A DNA stretch of 35,743 nucleotides. Source: a virus. Below the pieces are notes generated by a model that saw only the letters and a list, made by a program, of their open reading frames with translations, made no database searches and was not told the DNA's origin. Numbering within the stretch: position 1 is the stretch's first letter; the number at the start of each line of letters is the position of its first letter. The stretch lies in IMG/VR virus record IMGVR_UViG_3300044675_008009, positions 1 through 35,743 of that record; one strand, written 5' to 3'. Both the position numbers and the translations under genes were made by a program. Of the stretch, positions 5,135-11,693 are shown one piece after another.

Positions 5135-7636
5135 TTAGAAATCTAACTTAATAACGTACTGTTGAATACCTTGTCTTAGTACCGGTGATTGTAATTTAGA
5201 CATCACCAAAATATCTTGGTTTTCATCTAGCAAAGCAATCTCCGTAACATATGATTGCGTACCAAATGTCCATGTTGGGTTCTGTGAAACTAAGAACTCG
5301 TTAAAACTTAAGTTGATCTTATATTTCATTTCGTAAATGGTCGCTTGGATGTCAGTTTCCAAATTACCGTAGAAATAATACTCATCACCGAAATTAAGTT
5401 GTTGTCCTGTTGCTCCGTTTTGTACTAATTCAACATAGTTATTCAAATTATAGTATGGTGCCGAATTGTAATTTTCAGCAGTTACCGTAAACGTACTTGC
5501 GGTTAGTGATTGTTGTGTAACATATCCATTAAGGAATAAGTCACTAATTTGATCTGTAAAATCAATCAATCTCCATTGTGTTGGGTCTGGTCTCTGACCT
5601 GCAATTGTTCTCTGAGCCAACACTTGAAATTGTGTTGCGTAGAATCCAGCGGGAACAGTACAAGTAGGACAAGATGTTGTTGTAGTTGTTGTAAACGGAC
5701 TAATAGTCGTTGTTGTCGTAGTACTTGGCGAAGTTGTTGTTGTTGTGGTTGTTGGATTAAATCCTGGTTGTACCAAACAATTAAATTCCGCACCAAATCT
5801 AACTGCTACATTCTGTGGAGTATCAGGTGTACAAACATTTGCCGTACCAACAACACTTGTATAGTAATTACTGTGTAACGAATTAGTAAATGTGTCAGTA
5901 TTTGATAAACGATAAGTTACCCAAAGAGTTTCTCCACCACCAGTTAACACTCCCGTTGAACTTGAAACTCCGCAGGTGTTTGGTGTGATTAATGAAACTT
6001 GTGGAGCCGGTAACGTCCAGTTTCTATTTGATTTATATGATAACGCCGCAACAATTTCTTCGTCATCAATAATAATCAATTTAGAATCAGGGAATACTTT
6101 ACCAATTCTACTTGGTAATCCGTTAGGTTGTGCAAATGTATCCCAAAGGTTATAATATCTCAAACCAGGTTGGTTCATATTATCAGAAATACTTGATTTG
6201 ATGTATTGTACTTGGAATAAGTTTTTACCATCAAACCCTGGAGGGTCAACCCAAAAAGTTTGTCCGAAACAACATTCAGGGTTTTTGTGCCACATCAAAG
6301 TTGGTATATGTAATTTAAAGTTTCTTGCTTGTCCTTGAGTGTTATCAGGATTTTGAGTATCGTAAGGTTCTAACGCAAATTTTTCTCCATAGAAAAAATC
6401 TATTGTTTGATTTGTATAGTGAATAATAGCAATTGCTTTTTGTTCTTCCGGTGTTACAACAATTTTCTCACCAAATGAATTATAATAATAAACAGAATCT
6501 GTTGATGTCTGAGCATTTGAGTTGGTATAACCAAAGTATTCTTTTTGACCTATATATTCAATAGATCCAAATTTAGTATAATCTTGGTATGTACTTGAAT
6601 TTAATCCAGCAGGACTCTCAGTCCAAGGAATATTCATATTCCATATTTTAACATCAAATTGATCGGTATCACAAACCGATTCAAAATCAATAACACTTTG
6701 ACTCCAATGTGGTTCAGGTGTAAAACTATCATACAATGGAACCATTTGTGGTGGGTAGATCAAAGTTCTCGCAAGACAATCTGACGCTAAATTTGTAAAG
6801 TCAGGTGTTGGTCTATCTAATGTTAATAAATCACCACAAACCGCAACAATTCTATAAGTAAGAATTGAGAAACAACTAATAACGTCTTTATTACAGTCAG
6901 GCGCCGGTGGTAATGGACACTGTGGTGTGTTTGAAGGCGTTAAACACGGTGTATGTGTTGGTGTTGGTGTTGGGGTCGCCGAAGCACATGGGTTTGAACT
7001 TGTTGTGCTTGGTGTTGGTGTTGGAGTGGGTGTTTGACCTACTGATGCGGTTGGTGTTGGTGTTGGTAAATTACTACATGAACAATCAGTCGCTGCTCTA
7101 CCATCATAATATATTGTAATAAAGTCACCCACACTTGGTGTGTTATTATTTTGACTATTACAATCCATTCTTTGAACACTAATTTCGTTCGTACCATTTA
7201 AGGTAGACATATTAACAATATAATTAGGAGTGATAACATAATTGTTGTTAACAAGTGCTTTCCAATCTACTGTTGTTGCTGTTGTGTTTCCTGAGAAGAA
7301 CCCTCTCATTGCCGCTCTATTATAAACTGACTCAATACCCGAATCCATGAATGGAATACCATAAATATTTGTTTGACCTTCATCAACTAAATAAGGGTAT
7401 TTTATATACTGTCTATTAGATTCAGGAACACCAGAACTATTCTGAGCGTTAAATTCAGGTTCTAAAATAACCGTATTTGCTTGATTGTAAGTGTTCGGTA
7501 ATTCATTGTATGAAACCTCACTATCCCCTAAAGCAAAATATGATATCCTAAAATTACCCTCAGATAATCTTTGTCTACCTGTGTCAGTAACACGAGTGTT
7601 AACTAATCCTGACGTATTTTTAATTATATATCCCAT
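5135..7636 (-). CDS. Tail-fibre/baseplate-like protein with Pro/Thr and poly-Thr insertions, 833 aa
   Basis: The N-terminus (GLVNTRVTDTGRQRLSEG then ISYFALGDSE) resembles the start of phage tail-collar fibre proteins, in which a TDxGRxxL segment precedes an ALGD motif. The C-terminus (YVTEIALLDENQDILVMSKL, then SPVLRQG) resembles the end of the same class. Between them lie a Pro-Thr tract at about residues 189-227 with several cysteines, and a poly-Thr tract at about 624-655 (runs of 6-7 Thr). The two tracts look like spacer insertions into a conserved fibre shell. A TATTTAT box ends 7 bases before the ATG, so it probably starts its own transcript. Most likely it joins the baseplate or tail to host-binding parts. 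Attachment and receptor are unknown. Confidence 0.7.
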   Translation of the reverse strand: MGYIIKNTSGLVNTRVTDTGRQRLSEGNFRISYFALGDSEVSYNELPNTYNQANTVILEPEFNAQNSSGVPESNRQYIKYPYLVDEGQTNIYGIPFMDSGIESVYNRAAMRGFFSGNTTATTVDWKALVNNNYVITPNYIVNMSTLNGTNEISVQRMDCNSQNNNTPSVGDFITIYYDGRAATDCSCSNLPTPTPTASVGQTPTPTPTPSTTSSNPCASATPTPTPTHTPCLTPSNTPQCPLPPAPDCNKDVISCFSILTYRIVAVCGDLLTLDRPTPDFTNLASDCLARTLIYPPQMVPLYDSFTPEPHWSQSVIDFESVCDTDQFDVKIWNMNIPWTESPAGLNSSTYQDYTKFGSIEYIGQKEYFGYTNSNAQTSTDSVYYYNSFGEKIVVTPEEQKAIAIIHYTNQTIDFFYGEKFALEPYDTQNPDNTQGQARNFKLHIPTLMWHKNPECCFGQTFWVDPPGFDGKNLFQVQYIKSSISDNMNQPGLRYYNLWDTFAQPNGLPSRIGKVFPDSKLIIIDDEEIVAALSYKSNRNWTLPAPQVSLITPNTCGVSSSTGVLTGGGETLWVTYRLSNTDTFTNSLHSNYYTSVVGTANVCTPDTPQNVAVRFGAEFNCLVQPGFNPTTTTTTTSPSTTTTTTISPFTTTTTTSCPTCTVPAGFYATQFQVLAQRTIAGQRPDPTQWRLIDFTDQISDLFLNGYVTQQSLTASTFTVTAENYNSAPYYNLNNYVELVQNGATGQQLNFGDEYYFYGNLETDIQATIYEMKYKINLSFNEFLVSQNPTWTFGTQSYVTEIALLDENQDILVMSKLQSPVLRQGIQQYVIKLDF
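5670..5765 (-). repeat. Poly-Thr codon repeat
   Basis: Runs of GTT/TGT on the plus strand encode three blocks of consecutive threonines broken by Ser-Pro in the 833-aa protein. It is a likely slippage-prone, mucin-like spacer. Confidence 0.7.
6954..7070 (-). repeat. Pro/Thr codon repeat in the 833-aa gene
   Basis: GGTGTTGGTGTTGG-type repeats on the plus strand encode Pro-Thr tracts on the minus strand, interrupted by Cys-containing segments. It is the same type of linker as in the plus-strand 428-aa protein. Confidence 0.7.
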
Positions 7637-7643
7637 CTAACTG

Positions 7644-7650
7644 ATAAATA
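7644..7650 (-). promoter_or_regulatory. TATTTAT box before the 833-aa gene
   Basis: The minus strand reads TATTTATC; 7 bases (CAGTTAG) separate the 7-mer from the ATG at 7636. Candidate late promoter core. Confidence 0.5.
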
Positions 7651-7664
7651 TTCTGTTAATCATT

Positions 7665-9317
7665 TTATATTACAACAGGTTGAGGTGGTGTTGGATTTAC
7701 AACACTTAACTCACAACAACCACAATTATTAATTGAGTTGTTTGTGATAGTAAGTTGATAGTATCCAGCAGCAAGTTCACAAGGACCTGTTGGGTTATTT
7801 ATTACGCTATTAGTTATGGTACCACTAACCGTTTGGTTACTACCCATAGTAATAGTGTTTGTGTAAATATTGTTTTGTTGTGTTACCGTTATTGGACTAT
7901 CAGCAGTACACGGACCTCCAAGTGGGTATGTATTTAACGACGTACTTGACAATGTCATTGGTCCAGTACCGGTGATCGTTGTAGTATTATTATACGTAGG
8001 TAAAGGAGATAGAGTTGTTGGGTAATAATTAAATGTTGATGAGTGAACTAAATCGAATGTTAACGTAACCCCCGGAGGTAATGGGGGTGCTGTTATTGTA
8101 AATGTATTTAATGAATAATCAACATTCAATCCCAAATAATATGTCGTACTTGGGGTTGTCCCTATAACAACATTTCCCACACTTCCAATTGTTGTATTAA
8201 CATCCCTTACAAAAACACCGTAATTACCATTTGTAAGTCCGTTGAATATTGGTGATGATTGGTAAGTTGCTCCCCCGTTTATTGAATATTCATATGGTGG
8301 TTGTCCTCCCGATGCTGAAACAATAATACTACCATTAGTACCACAAACTGCGTTATTTACATTCACACTTACCGACACCGTATAAGCTGTCGAGCATTGT
8401 CCTTCGATAACATCCAAACTATATACCGATGGTGTTCCCAAAACTTGCCAGTTACTTATTGGTGGATCGGAAGGGTCGTTATTTATTAATAACACAGAAG
8501 GATTTGAATATCCTGTCATTGTCCATTGAGACGGTGTTGATCCTGTATTCCAATAAATAACATATTGTCCTGTTGATGAACTCCAACTTGGTTGACCGTT
8601 TATTTCATTACTTGGGTCTAAATCAATTTGTATTGCTTCTGTTACTTGACCTATCTTTGTACTTCTAACAACCAGTGTTGCACACAAAGGACCATTCACT
8701 TTAGGTATAAATGGTATGTTACAATTACCTGGGTATGATTCTTCAATAAAATAATTAGTACTACCACTAACCGTCCAAGTGTCCCCCGAAGGATATAGAC
8801 CACTATTACTTAACGATTCATAAAATGATCCTTGACAATCTAAACTTTCACAGAAAATCCAAACACCTTGTGATTGACTCCAAAATACGTAACCCAACTC
8901 GGTAATACCGTACTGTAATTTATAATATGGTTTACCATTTTTTAACCCTAAACTACTTGTTGAGATGTAAACCAAAGTATCTTCAACAACTCCTGATACA
9001 ACAAAACAAACACCAGAAAAAGTTGTGGTTTCAGCTGTTAAAACACAAGTTGTAATTGCCGTAAAATCTTTATAGTAATCAGTAACAGTCGCTTGATATG
9101 CTCCAACACCTAAGTTAGTTAAAGCCGGAGCAAAACTACCTACCTCCCAAAAAATAGTATAAGGTGGTGTACCACCTGTTATAATTAAAGCGGTTGCGCC
9201 ATCGAAAGATATATCACTTGAGGGTTGTAAAACCGAGCAACTTACTCCCAATGGGAATATTGTAATGACATCACATTCATTTGGTCGGTTAGTACTTTGT
9301 ATTGTAGAATTTCCCAT
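7665..9317 (-). CDS. SprB-repeat-containing virion adhesin-like protein, 550 aa
   Basis: Two repeats of the SprB/PKD-like type are visible: one near residues 20-100 (GGTPPYTIFW, then GVGAYQATVTD) and one near 324-376 (CGTNGSIIVSASGGQPPYEY, then GLTNGNYGVFVRD). Between them, residues about 122-182 hold a Tyr/Trp/Cys module (NGKPYY, FWSQSQGVWIFCES, SYPGNC) related to module 1 of the 428-aa protein. The C-terminus is Asn/Thr-rich and ends with a CGCC cluster and a Pro-rich tail. SprB-type repeats are best known from cell-surface adhesins of gliding Bacteroidetes. No signal peptide is present, which fits a virion protein. A TATTTAT box lies 7 bases before the ATG, just after the glycosyltransferase stop codon. 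Receptor binding is inferred. Confidence 0.72.
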   Translation of the reverse strand: MGNSTIQSTNRPNECDVITIFPLGVSCSVLQPSSDISFDGATALIITGGTPPYTIFWEVGSFAPALTNLGVGAYQATVTDYYKDFTAITTCVLTAETTTFSGVCFVVSGVVEDTLVYISTSSLGLKNGKPYYKLQYGITELGYVFWSQSQGVWIFCESLDCQGSFYESLSNSGLYPSGDTWTVSGSTNYFIEESYPGNCNIPFIPKVNGPLCATLVVRSTKIGQVTEAIQIDLDPSNEINGQPSWSSSTGQYVIYWNTGSTPSQWTMTGYSNPSVLLINNDPSDPPISNWQVLGTPSVYSLDVIEGQCSTAYTVSVSVNVNNAVCGTNGSIIVSASGGQPPYEYSINGGATYQSSPIFNGLTNGNYGVFVRDVNTTIGSVGNVVIGTTPSTTYYLGLNVDYSLNTFTITAPPLPPGVTLTFDLVHSSTFNYYPTTLSPLPTYNNTTTITGTGPMTLSSTSLNTYPLGGPCTADSPITVTQQNNIYTNTITMGSNQTVSGTITNSVINNPTGPCELAAGYYQLTITNNSINNCGCCELSVVNPTPPQPVVI

Positions 9318-9324
9318 TATCTAT

Positions 9325-9331
9325 ATAAATA
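9325..9331 (-). promoter_or_regulatory. TATTTAT box before the 550-aa gene
   Basis: The minus strand reads TATTTATA; 7 bases (ATAGATA) lie between the 7-mer and the ATG at 9317. It sits in the 15-base gap after the glycosyltransferase gene. Candidate late promoter core. Confidence 0.5.
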
Positions 9332-9332
9332 A

Positions 9333-10313
9333 TCAAATATTGTATTTTTGAATATAAGATTTCATATTCTCCATATATTTTATTGTTGAACTATCCTTAT
9401 TTATATAATCAAAGTGATTGGGGTTCTCTCTCATTTTTAATATTGGATCAATATTAATATAGTCCCCTTTATAGAATTTTGTAGTTTTTAAATTATCGGT
9501 AACTCCAGCCATGTGTAATATTGGGTGTTGTTCGTATTTTTTAATGTCATCAGTTGCCCAAGAAAAACTTATTTCATCCGTTATTTTTGTTTCAAATCCG
9601 TACATCCATAAGTTCCAAAGAAGTGCCCACATTTCAGCAGTCCAAAATTGTATTTGACCAGGACTAATTGGGAATCTTTTTTGGTAATTCAACATTTGAT
9701 CGTACAACTTAATTGAATCTTTATAGATCTTATCCCAAAGTTCACAATTAGAATTCTTGATGAGGTATTGTCCTCCACCTGAATTTTTTTGATTGGTTTT
9801 AATTATGTCAACGTCAACACCAATCACTTCAGACATTTCACTTATAAGTTGTCCCTTTTCGGTGTTTGGGTGTTTTTGTTCATATCTTCTACAACAATCC
9901 ATTATATATTCATATCCAATATATCCTATTGTGTCAGATAAGTAACAAGTATCGTCATTTAATAATTCTTCAAAATTTGGTAGATCTCTAAAAATGATAT
10001 CAGCATCATGTAGGAAAAAAAGTTTACCAAATTCAGGATTTGATTGTATCCACTTTGAAATTAGAAATGGTTTGATACTCGGTATATAATGTTTCTTAAC
10101 TCTCTCATCAACAAAGTAATGCACATTAACCCCTAATTCTTTTAATTGTTCGGATTGTTTGGATGGTTTGGTGTTCCCTTGAACTAAACCTAAAACCACG
10201 TGTATTTTATTTGGGTTGATACCTTTCTCAATAAAATTGTGAACATACAATTTTATTTGCCATATAAAGTAGGGTACATCTGGTTGCGCCGAAACAAATA
10301 ATATGTTTTCCAT
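9333..10313 (-). CDS. Glycosyltransferase-like protein (DxD motif), 326 aa
   Basis: The protein has the look of a nucleotide-sugar transferase of GT-A type: a beta-strand start (ENILFVSAQPDVPYF), FFLHDADIIF with the metal-binding DAD at about residues 102-104, an NSGGGQYLIKN segment typical of the acceptor-side loop, and a late conserved His (ILHMAGV, about 265-271). The overall pattern recalls plant-type peptidyl hydroxyproline or serine glycosyltransferases, but I cannot fix the family. It is cytosolic, with no membrane segment. It lies directly downstream of the Ser/Thr/Gly-rich collagen-like fibre gene and among genes for Thr/Pro-linker proteins, so modifying virion fibres is the most economical role; modifying host surface sugars is an alternative. 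A TATAAATA octamer lies 41 bases upstream on the coding strand. Confidence 0.7.
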   Translation of the reverse strand: MENILFVSAQPDVPYFIWQIKLYVHNFIEKGINPNKIHVVLGLVQGNTKPSKQSEQLKELGVNVHYFVDERVKKHYIPSIKPFLISKWIQSNPEFGKLFFLHDADIIFRDLPNFEELLNDDTCYLSDTIGYIGYEYIMDCCRRYEQKHPNTEKGQLISEMSEVIGVDVDIIKTNQKNSGGGQYLIKNSNCELWDKIYKDSIKLYDQMLNYQKRFPISPGQIQFWTAEMWALLWNLWMYGFETKITDEISFSWATDDIKKYEQHPILHMAGVTDNLKTTKFYKGDYINIDPILKMRENPNHFDYINKDSSTIKYMENMKSYIQKYNI

Positions 10314-10354
10314 AAAGGAAAATTAAGTCGTATTTTTCTAAAGTGAATTAAACT

Positions 10355-10362
10355 TATTTATA
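10355..10362 (-). promoter_or_regulatory. TATAAATA octamer upstream of the glycosyltransferase gene
   Basis: The octamer equals the T4 late promoter consensus and points toward the glycosyltransferase ATG 41 bases away. It overlaps the stop codon of the fibre gene. It is the only such copy I noticed in the coding orientation of a downstream gene, so it may be chance. Confidence 0.3.
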
Positions 10363-11362
10363 CTTGAGTTACCGTCACAATTACAGAAGGAATAGCGGGT
10401 CTAGTTGGGGTAATTTGAGGTCCATCATAAGCAAATCCTAATCTAACATCACTAACCCTATATTTTAACTCCATGTAGTCACCAGCATTTAATGGTTCTA
10501 CAAAGTTCCATGCCGCAACACTTCTACCATTATTAGAATTACCTACAACTTGTGTATTTGAATTTGCAACATTATTTCCATTTATTGCTAACCATATATC
10601 CATAGTTTGAACACTTCCTCCACCCGTTGACTCTATTTGACAAGAAAATTGTAGATTGTATGTTCCCGCACTTGCAACAACAAATCGTGTATCCGCAGAA
10701 ACAATAACACCATTTCCTGATGTTTGTGTTGCGGCACTCATTGAATATGCGGTTGTAGTACTTGTTACATATTGACTAACAGTAGAAACAAACCCCCCCC
10801 ATGCAGAACCACCACTCGTTCCTGAACTTCCACTACTTCCTGATGAACCGCTTGTTCCAGAACTTCCGCTAGTTCCTGTTGAACCTGAACTTCCGCTAGT
10901 ACCACTTGTTCCTGACGATCCACTTGACCCCGCAGACCCACTACTTCCACTTGTTCCTGTAGAACCTGAACTACCCGATGAACCACTAGACCCTGCAGAA
11001 CCTGAACTACCTGATGTCCCACTTGATCCACTAGTCCCCGTTGAACCTGAAGAACCACTAGACCCTGCAGACCCGCTACTTCCTGATGAACCACTAGACC
11101 CTGCAGATCCTGTACTACCTGATGTCCCACTTGATCCACTAGTCCCCGTTGAACCTGAAGAACCACTAGACCCTGCAGACCCGCTACTTCCTGATGTACC
11201 ACTAGTACCTGTTGTACCTGATATTACTTGCGCAACTTGTTGAATTGTCGCTTTAAATGAAGATCCCGCAGGATTTTGTGATGTATCACCTGTGATTACA
11301 ATGTGAATTAAATCGTTCAAAGAAACACCTGTTGCTAATATTTGGTCCGTTAGTAATGCCAT
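10358..11362 (-). CDS. Collagen-like tail-fibre protein with jelly-roll-like tip, 334 aa
   Basis: Three parts: an N-terminal attachment segment (about residues 1-48, starting MALLTDQILATGVSLNDL); about 45 Gly-X-Y triplets (about 49-185) in which X and Y are almost only Ser, Thr or Ala; and a C-terminal beta-rich domain of about 145 residues (AYSMSAATQTSGNGVIVSAD, then AGTYNLQFSCQI and LNAGDYMELKYRV) resembling the C1q/TNF-like trimeric heads found on phage fibres. Gly-X-Y rods in phages form trimeric collagen-like shafts; this one lacks the usual proline, so its stability may depend on glycosylation or neighbouring domains. The gene carries a near-perfect 108-bp tandem duplication. A TATTTAT box lies 8 bases before the ATG. 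The glycosyltransferase gene follows it. Confidence 0.82.
   Translation of the reverse strand: MALLTDQILATGVSLNDLIHIVITGDTSQNPAGSSFKATIQQVAQVISGTTGTSGTSGSSGSAGSSGSSGSTGTSGSSGTSGSTGSAGSSGSSGSSGSAGSSGSSGSTGTSGSSGTSGSSGSAGSSGSSGSSGSTGTSGSSGSAGSSGSSGTSGTSGSSGSTGTSGSSGTSGSSGSSGSSGTSGGSAWGGFVSTVSQYVTSTTTAYSMSAATQTSGNGVIVSADTRFVVASAGTYNLQFSCQIESTGGGSVQTMDIWLAINGNNVANSNTQVVGNSNNGRSVAAWNFVEPLNAGDYMELKYRVSDVRLGFAYDGPQITPTRPAIPSVIVTVTQV
10983..11198 (-). repeat. 108-bp tandem duplication in the collagen-like gene
   Basis: Two head-to-tail copies (10983-11090 and 11091-11198) differ at only about three positions by eye. Each encodes 36 residues (12 Gly-X-Y triplets), so the frame is kept and the shaft lengthens by a whole number of triplets. 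The near identity points to a recent duplication. Confidence 0.85.
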
Positions 11363-11370
11363 ATCGTATA

Positions 11371-11377
11371 ATAAATA
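11371..11377 (-). promoter_or_regulatory. TATTTAT box before the collagen-like gene
   Basis: The minus strand reads TATTTATT; 8 bases (TATACGAT) remain to the ATG at 11362. Candidate late promoter core. Confidence 0.45.
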
Positions 11378-11383
11378 TTTTGG

Positions 11384-11677
11384 TTACTGGAAATTGAACT
11401 GTACACCATCCATAAAGAAGAAATATTCCAAATTTTGGAATTGTTTTGGTGCACCCTCAAGGGTACAATAGATCGTCTCAGTTATCGTACAACCTAAAGA
11501 ATCAGTAAGTGTTAATTGTAACACAGGTGCAGAATTAAATTGTGATGGTAAATAAAATGTCACAGGGAAAGTAGTTCCACTACCAACATATGAACAGTTG
11601 TTACCAAAAAAATCACATGCAGTTCCACTAAACGGAGGTGTTATAGTTGTTGCTGTATATATAGTAACATAATTCAT
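11384..11677 (-). CDS. Small Cys-containing virion-like protein, 97 aa, paralogue of the 2908 gene
   Basis: The first 70 residues align by eye with the 73-aa plus-strand protein: VTIYTATTITPPF, then CDFFGNNCSYVG, then a LP and a SLGC in register. The fold is probably one beta-sandwich repeat with paired cysteines. It has an extra C-terminal tail (APKQFQNLEYFFFMDGVQF) rich in Phe and Tyr that the paralogue lacks and that could serve for docking. It sits between the 972-aa SprB-repeat protein (16-base gap) and the collagen-like fibre gene, so a linker or cap role in the same appendage is plausible. No enzyme motif is present. Confidence 0.72.
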   Translation of the reverse strand: MNYVTIYTATTITPPFSGTACDFFGNNCSYVGSGTTFPVTFYLPSQFNSAPVLQLTLTDSLGCTITETIYCTLEGAPKQFQNLEYFFFMDGVQFNFQ

Positions 11678-11693
11678 ATTCTAAAAATCACAT

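Noticed and set aside
5549-5878. Cys/Ser-rich plus-strand frame that could suggest a toxin-like peptide
   Set aside because: It is antisense to the poly-Thr tract of the 833-aa gene; the Cys/Ser richness comes from the complementary repeat.
10355-10362. TATAAATA as proof of a T4-like gp55-dependent late promoter
   Set aside because: Only one such octamer was noticed in the right orientation, while the oppositely arranged TATTTAT recurs at fixed spacing. I list it only as a weak site.
10765-11202. Alternative minus-strand frame through the collagen-like gene
   Set aside because: The codon repeats leave a second frame without stops. It lacks the N-terminal and head domains and is only a by-product of the repeat.
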